From Rhizobiales bacterium 62-47 (GTDB lineage: Bacteria; Pseudomonadota; Alphaproteobacteria; Rhizobiales; Xanthobacteraceae), in NCBI GenBank assembly GCA_001899255.1, contig MKVX01000005.1, positions 186,001 to 250,000 on the forward strand: DNA of 64,000 nt. The letters run 5' to 3'. Of the stretch, positions 15,394 through 24,190 are shown piece after piece. The notes beneath the pieces are model-generated. The model worked only from the letters and a program-made list of their open reading frames with translations. It was not told where the DNA came from and ran no database searches. Position 1 is the stretch's first letter, and the number at the start of each line of letters is the position of its first letter. The position numbers and the translations under genes were made by a program.

Positions 15394-16413
15394 TCACTCC
15401 GTATGACCGCGCGCCAGATCGCTGGCTTCGTCGCCTGCCGTTTCGGCGTGATCGAATGCCGCAAGCCACGATGCCAGTGCCGGCGCGGTGCGGCCCGCCG
15501 CCTGCATCTGGCGCAACGCGACGCGAACGCTGCCGCGCGCCATGCGCCCGCTCAGGCGCGCTTCGCTCCATGGCGGCAGCCCGGCCTCGACCGCGATGCC
15601 GACGTCGTGCTTGATCGCCGTGCTCTCCGCCGCGCCGAGCGTTGCCAGCAAATGTTGAAACGCCGCATGCCGCCGCGCATCGAATGGCTGCGGGACACCG
15701 AACGCATCCTTGGTGGGGTGCGCCGGATAGAAATGCGCGCACGGCACCCAGCCGTCCGGCACCGGTTCGGTCGCGGCATGGGTGCGGCCGCTTTTCAGCA
15801 GCTTCGGCAGCACATGGGTGTGCGGACCCTCCGGGCTCTTGCCGGTGTGCGGCGGGATCGGCTGATACACTTCGGCGCGCCCGGCGCGGCTGATGAAGAC
15901 GCGATGCGGATTGGCCGCGAGCATAATGCCCATCGCCGGGTTGCCCGGCTCGAACACGGCGCGGCCGACATGGGCGCGCAATCGATCGGCGACATCGCGA
16001 TCGTTCACGCGCACGCAGAGATCGGCCTGCAACGCAGCGAGCCCGAGATCGAACAGCACGCCGCCGCGATCCGCTTCGCGCAACGCTTCGCGATCCTCGC
16101 CGAGTTCGGTCAATACGCTGCGGCGATGCATCTCGCACGCGTCCTCCGGCAGGCATAGTGCGACGCGGTGATTCCAGAATTGCCGGGCGATGCTCTCCGA
16201 GGCGAACGGACGCAGGCCGTCGTCAAACCGGATGGCGATGCCGCCGCGCGCGGTGACGGCGGAAATGCCGCCGTCGCTGGCTGTCAACTGCACCGGCTCG
16301 TCGGAATCGCGGGAAAATTCGGCGATAGCGCCGAAGGTGCCGAGGCTCCATTGCGTCTCTACATCGTGCATCTGCTCGATCAGCAGCTTTTTGACGGCCG
16401 CTTGCGACATCAT
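15394..16413 (-). CDS. Conserved protein of unknown function (DUF6925-like)
   Basis: The 339-residue product has no signal peptide, membrane segment or familiar catalytic motif. Features include a His-rich middle (PPHTGKSPEGPHTHVLPKLL, about 190-210) and a conserved-looking PCAHFYPAHPTKDAFGVPQPFD near 228-250. I recall similar proteins in Bradyrhizobium-type genomes, annotated only as a domain of unknown function; that assignment is from memory. The arrangement of HxH and HxxH histidines could bind metal, but this is not shown. It is transcribed toward the metal-efflux operon and is separated from it by 84 bp that contain the palindrome at 15346-15358. Confidence 0.7.
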   Translation of the reverse strand: MMSQAAVKKLLIEQMHDVETQWSLGTFGAIAEFSRDSDEPVQLTASDGGISAVTARGGIAIRFDDGLRPFASESIARQFWNHRVALCLPEDACEMHRRSVLTELGEDREALREADRGGVLFDLGLAALQADLCVRVNDRDVADRLRAHVGRAVFEPGNPAMGIMLAANPHRVFISRAGRAEVYQPIPPHTGKSPEGPHTHVLPKLLKSGRTHAATEPVPDGWVPCAHFYPAHPTKDAFGVPQPFDARRHAAFQHLLATLGAAESTAIKHDVGIAVEAGLPPWSEARLSGRMARGSVRVALRQMQAAGRTAPALASWLAAFDHAETAGDEASDLARGHTE

Positions 16414-16511
16414 GGCTGGCGCCTCCCCGTGACGACCGCCCGATCGCCATCGTCTCCGCTTTTCGCGTTGCGCTTAAATTACGCCTGCGCGCGCAGCGGT
16501 CAATCGCCGCG

Positions 16512-17630
16512 CTACGCTGCCGAACGGCGCATGGGAGAACGGCGCGCCTCGCTCCACACCGCGACGCAGCGATGGAGATCGATGAAGTTCTGGTGCAGCT
16601 GTTCGAGCGCGAAGCCGACAGTGAAGAAGCGTTCGGTGACGTCCGCCGGCAGGCCGCGCGTCAGGCCCTCGGCGCGCAACGCGGCGATCTCGCCGGCATA
16701 GACTCGCAGCGCCTGCTCGAACGCCTCCAGCGACGGCGGCGCTTCGCGCGCCAGCAGCGCCGCGCGACTGTCGCGGACATAAGCGACGGCGCTGCGCCGC
16801 ACCTCCTCCAGCATCGGACCGAGCCGCGCCTGCAGATGATCCGGCAGTTTCACCACGGCGGCGCGGCCGATCATCACCAGATCGTGGCGGATGCGCAGCA
16901 AGGTGCGCAGCAGCGGCCCGGTGTCGGGACCGACCGCGAGCCACGCCGCCCGTTCGCGCTCGGCCTCGGCGCCGACCGCATTCAAGCCGACCAGCGCGGT
17001 GCCGATGCCATCCTGCAGACGATGCAGCGTCTCGGTATCCAGCCCGCGCATCAGGCCCTGCAGCAATTCGTCGAGCGCCACCGCGACCTGCGCCAGCATG
17101 CGCGCCGCCGCGGTGATGGCGAGGTTATGCGCCCGCGACGGCACCACGGCGAACGACACCGCAAGGCCGGTGAAAGCGCCGACGCTGACTTCGAGCACCC
17201 GATCGATCGCCGATTCCAGCGGGCTGCCGTGGGTGATCGTCGGCAACAGCAGCACGATGATCGCGGTGATCGGCGCGACGTTGAGGCTCGGATTGATCGC
17301 CGCGGCAATCGCCAGCGGCGCCACCGCCAGCGCCAGCACCGCGAGCAGCGCCAGTTCGCTGGCATGCGGGAACAGCACGGCGATGACGCCGCCGTAGATC
17401 GCACCGCCGATGGTGCCGACGAGATAATCCGAGGTCGCCTTGATCGAACGGCCGACGCTCATCTGCGTCACGATCACTGCCGTCAGCACCGCCCACAGCG
17501 GCAGCGGCAACCGCAGCGCCAACGCCACCACCAGCGCCAGCAATGCCGCGATCATGACGCGGAAGCCAAGCGCCAACTGCATGCGCCGCGCCACGAGCCA
17601 GTCGCCGACCGTCCGCCACGACAGCTTCAT
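16512..17630 (-). CDS. FUSC-family inner-membrane transporter
   Basis: This looks like an aromatic-acid-exporter type (FUSC/AaeB-like) membrane protein. The 372-residue product starts MKLSWRTVGDWLVARR. It has about six hydrophobic segments between residues 18 and 160 (LALGFRVMIAALLALVVALA, PLWAVLTAVIVTQMSVGRS, LVGTIGGAIYGGVIAVLF and others). The signature R-x-x-x-T-x-x-G of the FUSC repeat appears as GRSIKATSDYLVGTIGG. The C-terminal half is soluble and helical. An upstream in-frame ATG at 17654 would add eight residues. The substrate is unknown. It is divergent from the HCCA-isomerase-like gene, with about 87 bp between starts. Confidence 0.8.
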   Translation of the reverse strand: MKLSWRTVGDWLVARRMQLALGFRVMIAALLALVVALALRLPLPLWAVLTAVIVTQMSVGRSIKATSDYLVGTIGGAIYGGVIAVLFPHASELALLAVLALAVAPLAIAAAINPSLNVAPITAIIVLLLPTITHGSPLESAIDRVLEVSVGAFTGLAVSFAVVPSRAHNLAITAAARMLAQVAVALDELLQGLMRGLDTETLHRLQDGIGTALVGLNAVGAEAERERAAWLAVGPDTGPLLRTLLRIRHDLVMIGRAAVVKLPDHLQARLGPMLEEVRRSAVAYVRDSRAALLAREAPPSLEAFEQALRVYAGEIAALRAEGLTRGLPADVTERFFTVGFALEQLHQNFIDLHRCVAVWSEARRSPMRRSAA

Positions 17631-17717
17631 GCCCCCGTCCCCCGCTTGCGCCATGGACGCGACGGCATCGCCGTGCTTACGTTCATTCCCTGCCCTCTGC
17701 TGCCTTCAGGTGTCCGC

Positions 17718-18371
17718 ATGACATTGTCGGTCGATCTGTTCTGGTCGTTTCGCAGCCCGTACAGCTATCTTGCCATTCCCAAGACGCTGAAGCTGGTCGC
17801 CGAATACGACGTTAGCGTGAAGCTGCGTCCGGTGTACCCTTTGGCGGTGCGCGTCCCCGGTTTTTTCAAGCGCGCCGATCCCCGCTTCGCGATGTATGTC
17901 GTGCTCGACAGCCGCCGCGTCGCCGAACATGAAGGCATCCCGTTCCGGTTTCCGCAACCCGATCCCATCGTGCAGGACATGGCGACCTTGGAGGTGGCGC
18001 AGGAGCAGCCCTACATCCACCGCCTGACGCGGCTCGGCGCGGCGGCGCAGCTCGAGGACCGCGCGCTGCAATTCGTCGGCGCCATCGCCCCGGTGCTGTG
18101 GGACGGCAGCGTCAAGAACTGGCACGAGGGCGATCATCTCGCCAAAGCGGCAAGCGCCGCCGGCTTCGATCTCGCGGCGATGGATGCGGCGATCGCCGCC
18201 GATCCGGCGCGCTACGAACAGGTGATTACCGCCAACGAGAAAGACCACGCCACCTCGGGCCACTGGGGCGTGCCGACCTTCGTGTTCGAGAAGGAACCGT
18301 TCTTCGGCCAGGATCGCATCGATCTGTTGATCTGGCGGATGCAGCGCAAGGGCCTGACCCGCCGCGCCTGA
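17718..18371 (+). CDS. DsbA-family 2-hydroxychromene-2-carboxylate isomerase-like protein
   Basis: The family consists of thioredoxin-fold, glutathione-dependent isomerases, first known from naphthalene breakdown. The 217-residue product starts MTLSVDLFWSFRSPYSYLAI. The SFRSPYSYL segment holds the Ser that replaces the CxxC of DsbA. The loop GHWGVPTFVFEKEPFFGQDR near 182-200 carries the cis-proline and the GQDRI motif. Length fits (about 200). The true substrate is unknown, since such proteins are common without naphthalene genes nearby. The ATG at 17718 gives the family N-terminus directly. Confidence 0.85.
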   Translation: MTLSVDLFWSFRSPYSYLAIPKTLKLVAEYDVSVKLRPVYPLAVRVPGFFKRADPRFAMYVVLDSRRVAEHEGIPFRFPQPDPIVQDMATLEVAQEQPYIHRLTRLGAAAQLEDRALQFVGAIAPVLWDGSVKNWHEGDHLAKAASAAGFDLAAMDAAIAADPARYEQVITANEKDHATSGHWGVPTFVFEKEPFFGQDRIDLLIWRMQRKGLTRRA

Positions 18372-18477
18372 CCCACCCCATCTCACCGCAACGGCGCAGA
18401 CGTGGTGGCCATTTCCGTCGCTTGAACAGGCTCCGCGCGCGGCCTAACGTGCCCGCCTGATCGTGAAGGACACTGCC

Positions 18478-19851
18478 ATGGCCGATGAAACCGCAACGCT
18501 CGCCGCCTATGTCGCCAACCTGCGCTACGACGCCATTCCGCGCGAGGTGCTGGAACGCGCCAAGAGCCTGACGCTGGATTTTCTCGGCAGCGCGGTGCGC
18601 GCGCGGCGCGAAGCGGAATCGACTCCCGCATTGCTGTCGATGCTCAAGGCGCTCGGACTCGACGGCAGCGGTGAGGCAACCGTGGTCGGCGACAGCAAGA
18701 CGTGGACGCCGGCGGTGGCGGCGCTGCTCAACGGCGCGCTCGGCCATTCGCTCGACTTCGACGACACCCATGCGGATTCATCGTTGCATCCGAGCGCGCC
18801 GGTGGTGCCCGCCGCGTTCGCCGTCGGCGAAATGGTCAACGCTTCGGGCCGCGACGTGCTGACCGCCATCGTCGCCGGCTATGAAGTGTGCTGCCGGCTC
18901 GGCAACGCGCTCGACCCGACCTCGCATTACGCGCGCGGCTTTCATCCCACCGCCACCGCCGGAACCTACGGCGCCGCAGCGGCGGCGGCGAAACTGTTCG
19001 GCCTGTCGAAAGACCAGATCATCGCGGCGTTCGGCGTGTCGGGCAGCCAGGCGGCAGGTTCGTTGCAGTTCCTCGTCAACGGCGCCTGGAACAAGCGCTA
19101 TCAGGTCGGCGCGGCGGCAATGAACGGCGTCATCGCCGCGACGCTGGCGCGCGACGGTTTCGTCGGCGCCATCGAATCCGTCGAAGGCAAGCACGGCCTT
19201 CTGGTCGGCTACAGCGACAACGCGCATCCCGACAAGGCTGTTGCCGGATTGGGCAAGGTGTACGAGACGCTAAAGATCGGCGTGAAGCCGTATCCAAGTT
19301 GTCGCTACACCCACGCGGCGCTGGATGCGCTGATCGCGATGCGCCGCTCGCACAACCTGACGCCAGACCAGATCAAGCGGGTCGAGATCGGCCTGCATCG
19401 CAACGGCATCACGCTGACCGGAGACGCCGCCACCAAGCGGCATCCGACCTCGATCGTCGGCGGCCAGTTCTCGATGTTCTTCACCGGCGCGCTGGCGCTC
19501 GATCAGGGTCGCTTCGGTTGGGACGATTACGCGCGGCTCGGCGATGCCGCCATCGACGCGCTGGCCGACAAGATCGACGTGGTGCAGGACGACCGGCTCG
19601 AAGTCGGCCGCACGCATCCGTTCGGCGCGCGCGTCACCGTCACCACCGACGACGACACCGTGCACGAGGAATTGTATCCCGACCCGTCCGGCGAACCGAC
19701 ATCGTTTCCGGATGCGGCGGCGATGCGGCAGAAGTTCCTGACGCTGGCGCGCCCGGTGCTCGACGGCGGCGCCGAGAAATTCGCCGACGCCATCCTGTCG
19801 CTGGAAACCTTCGACCGCGCCGCCAGCGCGATCCAGTTGGGCCGGGCGTAA
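18478..19851 (+). CDS. MmgE/PrpD family protein
   Basis: The family includes 2-methylcitrate dehydratase and cis-aconitate decarboxylase; many members have unassigned substrates. The 457-residue product has an N-terminal all-helical domain with LDFLGSAVRARREAEST and HSLDFDDTHADSSLHPSAPV (about 85-105), which contains the catalytic-type DDTH. A C-terminal alpha/beta domain follows, with KPYPSCRYTHAALDAL near 265. AAGGA-type spacing favours the ATG at 18478: GAAGGA at 18466-18471 lies 6 bases before it. The GTG at 18463 would leave no such site. No prpB/prpC genes are near, so a role in propionate use is not supported by context. Confidence 0.85.
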   Translation: MADETATLAAYVANLRYDAIPREVLERAKSLTLDFLGSAVRARREAESTPALLSMLKALGLDGSGEATVVGDSKTWTPAVAALLNGALGHSLDFDDTHADSSLHPSAPVVPAAFAVGEMVNASGRDVLTAIVAGYEVCCRLGNALDPTSHYARGFHPTATAGTYGAAAAAAKLFGLSKDQIIAAFGVSGSQAAGSLQFLVNGAWNKRYQVGAAAMNGVIAATLARDGFVGAIESVEGKHGLLVGYSDNAHPDKAVAGLGKVYETLKIGVKPYPSCRYTHAALDALIAMRRSHNLTPDQIKRVEIGLHRNGITLTGDAATKRHPTSIVGGQFSMFFTGALALDQGRFGWDDYARLGDAAIDALADKIDVVQDDRLEVGRTHPFGARVTVTTDDDTVHEELYPDPSGEPTSFPDAAAMRQKFLTLARPVLDGGAEKFADAILSLETFDRAASAIQLGRA

Positions 19852-19853
19852 CG

Positions 19854-19870
19854 CGCGAGAAGTCTCGCGC
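19854..19870. terminator. Hairpin between convergent genes
   Basis: GCGCGAG and CTCGCGC form a 7-bp perfect stem with a four-base loop a few bases after the MmgE/PrpD stop and 24 bases beyond the DUF1330 stop. No T run follows. It could act as a bidirectional terminator or an mRNA 3' stabiliser for the convergent pair. Confidence 0.4.
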
Positions 19871-19893
19871 ATCACGCCACAGCAAACTGAAGT

Positions 19894-20181
19894 TTATGCG
19901 CCTTCGATGATGATGAAGTCCGCTTCGGAAATCTGCTGGCGGATCGCCTTCGCCGCCTGATATTCCGGGCTCTGGTAGCATGCCTTCGCGGTGGCGAGGT
20001 CCTTGAATTCGACCACCACGTTGCGATCGCGCGAGGTGCCTTCCGTCGCTTCGAACGGCCCGCCGCGCACGATGAAATTGGCGCCGAACTTCTCGAATGC
20101 GGGCTTCGCCGCCGCGAGATATTCCGGATAACGATTTGGCTCGCGAACCGAGACGCGCACCACCCAATAGGCCTTCGGCAT
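19894..20181 (-). CDS. DUF1330 family protein
   Basis: This is a small ferredoxin-like-fold (dimeric alpha-beta barrel) protein of unknown role. The 95-residue product MPKAYWVVRVSVREPNRYPEYL... shows the family marks: YPEYLAAAKPAFEKFGANFIVRGGP, VVVEFKDLATAKACYQSPEYQ and the ending ADFIIIEGA. The start at 20181 is chosen because GGAGGAACAAC immediately precedes this ATG on the minus strand. A longer frame from 20214 would put this strong ribosome site inside the coding region. It converges on the MmgE/PrpD gene. Confidence 0.88.
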   Translation of the reverse strand: MPKAYWVVRVSVREPNRYPEYLAAAKPAFEKFGANFIVRGGPFEATEGTSRDRNVVVEFKDLATAKACYQSPEYQAAKAIRQQISEADFIIIEGA

Positions 20182-20342
20182 GTTGTTCCTCCAATGAATG
20201 CGGCTTTGTATCACAGCGCCTGTTCCATTGAATTCGACTTTAGCGCGGCGGCCTCACCCGGAGATGAAGTGTCGCACCTTGTCACTCCCGCCACCCGGTC
20301 GGATAATGGGTGCCCGACGTCGCGTGACAACGAGGTGACATC

Positions 20343-21260
20343 ATGAGCTGGCAGCCATCCAACGATCCTGTGCTGGGCGATCCGCAATCCTGCGACGCAC
20401 TGGAGCTGGTCATCGTGCCGCGCACCCGCGATCTCGGCGACGGTTTCGCGGTGCGACGCGCGCTGCCGCACGGCAAGCGGCAGATGGTCGGGCCGTTCAT
20501 TTTCTTCGATCATTTCGGCCCGGTGCAATTCGTCTCCGGCCACGGCATGGATGTGCGCCCCCATCCGCATATCGGGCTCGCCACCGTCACCTATCTGTTC
20601 GACGGCTCGATCATGCATCGCGACAGCGAGGGCAACATTCAGGAGATCCAACCCGGCGCCATGAACCTGATGACCGCCGGGCGCGGCATCGCGCATTCCG
20701 AGCGCACCCCGGACGTGCAACGCGCCAACGGCCAGAAGATGCTCGGCCTGCAAAGCTGGATCGCATTGCCGAAAGGCCGCGAGGAAATCGACCCGACGTT
20801 CCAGCATTACGACGCCGCCAGCCTGCCCAGGGTCGAGGACACCGGCTTCAGCGCCCGCATCATCGCCGGCAGCGCGTTCGGCGCGACGTCGAAGGTCGAA
20901 ATGGTATCGCCATGGTTTTACGCCGAAGTGCGGCTCGACGCCGGCAAGAGCGTGCCGCTCGACACCGACCACGAGGAACGCGCCATCTATGTCGTCGATG
21001 GCGAGATCGAGATCGCCGGCGACCGCTATGAAGGCCCGCGCATGCTGATCTTCCGCCCCGGCGACCGCATCACCGTGCGCGCCACGCGACCGGCGCGAAT
21101 GATGTTCCTCGGCGGCACCGCGCTGGAAGGGCCGCGCTACATCTGGTGGAATTTCGTTTCCTCGAGCAAGGAGCGCATCGAGCAGGCCAAGCAGGACTGG
21201 AAGACCGGCCGCTTCGCCGCCGTGCCGCAGGAGACCGAATTCATCCCGCTGCCGGAATGA
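20343..21260 (+). CDS. Pirin family protein
   Basis: This is a bicupin with a metal site in the N-terminal barrel; bacterial members have quercetinase or regulatory roles, and the role here is unknown. The 305-residue product has RPHPHIGLATVTYLFDG near 73-90, MHRDSEGNIQEIQPGAMNLMTAGRGIAHSE near 95-122 (histidines for metal binding at HPH, MHR and AHSE), and a second cupin near 170-270 (ERAIYVVDGEIEIAGDRYEG). The ending WWNFVSSSKERIEQAKQDW is characteristic of pirin-like proteins. It lies 68 bp before purC on the same strand but with a separate role. Confidence 0.92.
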   Translation: MSWQPSNDPVLGDPQSCDALELVIVPRTRDLGDGFAVRRALPHGKRQMVGPFIFFDHFGPVQFVSGHGMDVRPHPHIGLATVTYLFDGSIMHRDSEGNIQEIQPGAMNLMTAGRGIAHSERTPDVQRANGQKMLGLQSWIALPKGREEIDPTFQHYDAASLPRVEDTGFSARIIAGSAFGATSKVEMVSPWFYAEVRLDAGKSVPLDTDHEERAIYVVDGEIEIAGDRYEGPRMLIFRPGDRITVRATRPARMMFLGGTALEGPRYIWWNFVSSSKERIEQAKQDWKTGRFAAVPQETEFIPLPE

Positions 21261-21328
21261 TATCGCTTTGCACGCGGGCGCACCCGGCGTATCACCGGCG
21301 GCATTCCTTTCGTCCAGAGTGAAGATCC

Positions 21329-22246
21329 ATGACCACTATGCTTGCCAGCGACCTGCCCCTGCCACGCCTGGGGCGCGGCAAGGTTCGCGATATCTATGCC
21401 GTCGGTGACGACCGCGTGCTGCTGGTCACCACCGACCGCATCAGCGCGTTCGACGTGGTGATGGCGGAAACCATCCCGTTCAAGGGCGCGGTGCTGACGC
21501 AGATCAGCGCCTGGTGGTTCCGCCAACTCGAAGGCATCGTGCCGCATCACATGATCACGGCCGACGCCGACAGCATCATCAAGGAAGTGCCGGCGCTGCA
21601 GGGCCATCGTGCCTCGCTCAGCGGCCGGGCCATGCTGTGCAAACGCACCACAGTATTCCCGATCGAATGCGTCATTCGCGGTTACCTGTCCGGCTCGGCC
21701 TGGAAGGAATACGCCAAGCAGGGCACGCTGGCCGGTGAAAAGCTCCCGGCCGGACTGGTGGAGAGCATCAAGCTCGAGCCGGCGATCTTCAGCCCGGCCA
21801 CCAAGGCCGAGACCGGCCACGACGAGAACATCACCATCGCGCGCATGGGCGAGATTCTCGGTGCCGATGTCACGCGCACGCTCGAGACCATGACCCGCGC
21901 GGTCTATGCCAAGGGCGAAGCCATCGCCCGCGAGCGCGGCATCATCATCGCCGACACCAAGTTCGAGTTCGGCCGCGACGGCAGCGGCAACATCATCCTG
22001 ATCGACGAGGCGATGACGCCAGACAGTTCGCGTTTCTGGGGCGCCGATGCCTACAAGCCGGGGCGACCGCAACCGAGCTTCGACAAGCAGCCGTTGCGCG
22101 ACTATCTCGACGCCGAGCGCCGCGCCGGGCGCTGGAACGGTGAAGCGCCGCCGCCCTCGCTGCCCGCCACCGTGGTCGATGCCACCAGCAAGCGCTACCT
22201 CGATGCCTATCGCCGGCTGACCGGCGCCGGGCTGGCGATCGGATAA
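21329..22246 (+). CDS. purC: Phosphoribosylaminoimidazole-succinocarboxamide synthase (SAICAR synthetase)
   Basis: It joins CAIR and aspartate with ATP in de novo purine synthesis. The 305-residue product has the long (yeast/plant-like) form of the enzyme. Motifs are [19 protein letters not shown] (residues 14-32) with [12 protein letters not shown], the signature [15 protein letters not shown] near 115, and the active-site region [27 protein letters not shown] near 212-238. This form is distinct from the shorter, about 240-residue purC that many alphaproteobacteria carry in the purCSQL cluster. A second, short homologue elsewhere in the genome is therefore possible. No other purine genes are adjacent. 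Confidence 0.95.
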   Translation: MTTMLASDLPLPRLGRGKVRDIYAVGDDRVLLVTTDRISAFDVVMAETIPFKGAVLTQISAWWFRQLEGIVPHHMITADADSIIKEVPALQGHRASLSGRAMLCKRTTVFPIECVIRGYLSGSAWKEYAKQGTLAGEKLPAGLVESIKLEPAIFSPATKAETGHDENITIARMGEILGADVTRTLETMTRAVYAKGEAIARERGIIIADTKFEFGRDGSGNIILIDEAMTPDSSRFWGADAYKPGRPQPSFDKQPLRDYLDAERRAGRWNGEAPPPSLPATVVDATSKRYLDAYRRLTGAGLAIG

Positions 22247-22293
22247 CAAAGCCGCACGACCTCTCGCGCATTTGCTCGCGCCGCTTCCCCACG

Positions 22294-22420
22294 CGTCATG
22301 GCCGGGCCTTGACCCGGCCATCCACGTCTTCCTTACTGGATGCATCGCAAGTCGTGAATGTCCGTGACATAGGCGAGCGAAGCGACGCCGTTCTTCGAGC
22401 GGCTGTGCACGGGCATGACG
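22294..22420. repeat. Dispersed palindromic repeat, family B (copy 1, composite)
   Basis: It begins with CGTCATGGCCGGGCCTTGAC and its partner arm CCGGCCATCCACGTCTTCC. After a spacer it ends with an arm containing GCGAAGCGACGCCGTTCTTC and a second GGGCATGACG. The first half matches the two other copies of this family (50914-51004 and 60613-60706); the second half is a different module. It fills most of the gap between purC and the crotonase gene. Such elements are common in Bradyrhizobium-type genomes. Confidence 0.7.
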
Positions 22421-22451
22421 ACAGCACACGCAACATCGAGGGAGCGTGACC

Positions 22452-23249
22452 ATGACCGACAGCGACACCGTTCTCGTCGAACGCGAAGGCCCCGTCACCA
22501 TCGTCACGATCAACCGGCCGGAGCGGCGCAACGCCGTCGACGGCCTGACCGCACGCAAATTGTTCGACACCTTCCGCGCCTTCGACGCCGATGACAGCGC
22601 CTCGGTCGCGGTGTTCACCGGCGCAGGCGGCATGTTCTGCGCCGGGGCCGACCTGAAAGCGGTCGCGGCGGGCGACATCAACAAGAAGCGCGAAGTCGGC
22701 GGCCACGACAGCATCGCGCCGATGGGGCCGAGCCGCTTGCGGCTGTCGAAACCGGTGATCGCCGCCATCGAAGGCTATGCGGTGGCCGGCGGCATGGAAC
22801 TGGCGCTGTGGGCGGACATGCGCGTGGTCGGCGAAGGCGCGACGTTCGGCGTGTTCTGCCGCCGCTTCGGCGTGCCGCTGATCGATCTCGGCACCATCCG
22901 TTTGCCGCGGCTGATCGGGCATTCGCAGGCGATGGACCTGATCCTCACCGGACGTCCGGTCGCAGCCGACGAAGCGCTGCGGATGGGACTGGCCAATCGG
23001 CTGGTGGCGAAAGGCAGCGCCCGCACGGAGGCGATCGCGCTGGCGAAACAGATCGCGCAGTTCCCGCAGACCTGCCTGCGCGCCGACCGCCTCTCCGCGC
23101 TGAAGCAATGGGACATCGCCGACGAAGAAGAGGCCATCGCCAATGAGATGCGCGGCGGCCTCGACGTCATCGGCTCCGGCGAGACGCTGGCGGGCGCCAC
23201 GCGCTTCGCGTCCGGCATCGGGCGTCACGGCCAATTCAGCGGCGAATAG
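22452..23249 (+). CDS. Crotonase/enoyl-CoA hydratase family protein
   Basis: The crotonase fold stabilises enolates of acyl-CoA thioesters. The 265-residue product has the oxyanion-hole segments GGMFCAGADLKAV near 62-74 and EGYAVAGGMELALWADMRV near 104-122. In typical hydratases two catalytic glutamates lie in the segments PEI..LGTIPGAGG and GGTQRL. The corresponding stretch here, FGVPLIDLGTIRLPRLIGHS, has neither. Hydratase activity is therefore doubtful, and another crotonase reaction (isomerase, hydrolase, lyase) is as likely. The start ATG 22452 follows GGGAG at 22440-22444; a GTG at 22446 is the alternative. Confidence 0.85.
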   Translation: MTDSDTVLVEREGPVTIVTINRPERRNAVDGLTARKLFDTFRAFDADDSASVAVFTGAGGMFCAGADLKAVAAGDINKKREVGGHDSIAPMGPSRLRLSKPVIAAIEGYAVAGGMELALWADMRVVGEGATFGVFCRRFGVPLIDLGTIRLPRLIGHSQAMDLILTGRPVAADEALRMGLANRLVAKGSARTEAIALAKQIAQFPQTCLRADRLSALKQWDIADEEEAIANEMRGGLDVIGSGETLAGATRFASGIGRHGQFSGE

Positions 23250-23271
23250 AGCAGCCGTCTCAACCGACGAC

Positions 23272-23369
23272 CCGTCATCCTGAGGTGCCAGCGGCCTTGG
23301 CCGCGAGCCTCGAAGGATGTGCCGTCGCCCTTCGAGGCCATTGCACGCAATGGCACCTCAGGGTGACGG
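23272..23369. repeat. Dispersed palindromic repeat, family A (copy 1)
   Basis: The outer arms CCGTCATCCTGAGGTGCC and GGCACCTCAGGGTGACGG pair almost fully, and inner arms CCTCGAAGGATG and CCCTTCGAGG pair again. Copies 2 and 3 are at 34359-34460 and 59683-59776. This one lies between two convergent genes (crotonase and the lipoprotein), where its hairpin could end transcription from both sides. Confidence 0.75.
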
Positions 23370-23398
23370 TCTCCGCTTGGTGTTTGCCTCGCCGCGCC

Positions 23399-23881
23399 TC
23401 AGCGCAGGATGCGGTACTTCTTGTGCGTCAGGCAGGTGTTGACGACCAGCGCGTAATCCGCCGTCGCCTGATCCGCGGTGATGGCGCCGGCTTGTGCCGT
23501 GGCCACGCCGACATCCTGCGCCGCGCCGGTGGCATTCGCCAGCGTGTGCGCCTGCCGGAATGTCGAGACCGGAATGAAGCTCGCCACCGTGGCGCCCACG
23601 GCGACCGCGGTGCCCGCCGCCTGCTGCTGCCGCGCGGCGCGTGCGGCCGCTTCCTGCGGCGCCGCCTGCTGACGGCACTCGGCGAGATCCTTGGCGTACT
23701 TCGCCGGCTTGACGCGATGCATATCGACCAGCGGCTCGTAAATCGGCGGCAGCGCTTCGGCGGCCTCGGTGCCGGCTGGCGGTGCAGTGCCGGGCGCGGT
23801 CGTGGCCGTTGGGCCCGGCTGCGTGGTCTGGTTGCAGGCAGCAAGCAACAGGCCGAATCCGGCCGCGAGAATAATGCGCAT
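23399..23881 (-). CDS. Small lipoprotein with Gly/Ala-rich segment
   Basis: The 160-residue product has a clear lipoprotein signal, MRIILAAGFGLLLAACNQ, with Cys16 as the lipidation site, then a Thr/Pro/Ala linker. A region with conserved charge (YEPLVDMHRVKPAKYAKDLAEC) comes next. An alanine/glycine-rich hydrophobic stretch (AAGTAVAVGATVASFIPV, about 88-105) could be a glycine-zipper-like membrane-interacting segment. The tail has a Cys pair partner (VNTCLTHKKYRILR). The start is set by the ribosome site AAGGGGGA 7 bases before this ATG. Function is unknown; it probably sits at the outer-membrane inner face. Confidence 0.75.
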   Translation of the reverse strand: MRIILAAGFGLLLAACNQTTQPGPTATTAPGTAPPAGTEAAEALPPIYEPLVDMHRVKPAKYAKDLAECRQQAAPQEAAARAARQQQAAGTAVAVGATVASFIPVSTFRQAHTLANATGAAQDVGVATAQAGAITADQATADYALVVNTCLTHKKYRILR

Positions 23882-24005
23882 TGAAAATCCCCCTTGGCGC
23901 AACCCCTTGCGCAAGCGGCGAAATAAAACCGACTTCCCCGGGCGGTGCACTGCGGGCGAATGCCGCACCCCGGCGCGTTGCCGCAGAGGGGCAACCATCA
24001 CTTCG

Positions 24006-24115
24006 CGCGTGTTCCGCAAAAGTGGCACCCGGTTTTGCAATCGGAATACGCGCAAATGAATTATCGAGAGCATTTTCTCACGGCTAACCGGATTCCACTT
24101 AGCCGGAAAATGCTC
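24006..24115. repeat. Composite palindromic repeat (families D and C)
   Basis: Two adjacent imperfect palindromes lie here. The first has arms CGCGTGTTCCG (24006-24016) and CGGAATACGCG (24042-24052) around GCAAAAGTGGCACCCGGTTT. The second has arms GAGCATTTTC (24068-24077) and GAAAATGCTC (24106-24115) around an ACCGGATTCCACTT core. The first matches 47425-47472; the second belongs with 31239-31287. The AACCGG..CCACTT core is a hallmark of a very abundant Bradyrhizobium repeat. It occupies most of the 309-bp gap between the lipoprotein gene and the serine hydrolase; I see nothing else there. Confidence 0.7.
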
Positions 24116-24190
24116 GCGGCCTCACTTGCAGGACGCCGCGCGCCGGGAGACACTTCGGCCGCGACAAGAAAATCCACAGGGAGATGAGAC

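Noticed and set aside
16572-17717. Long in-frame extension upstream of the HCCA-isomerase-like gene
   Set aside because: It is the antisense of the FUSC gene. The family N-terminus begins at 17718.
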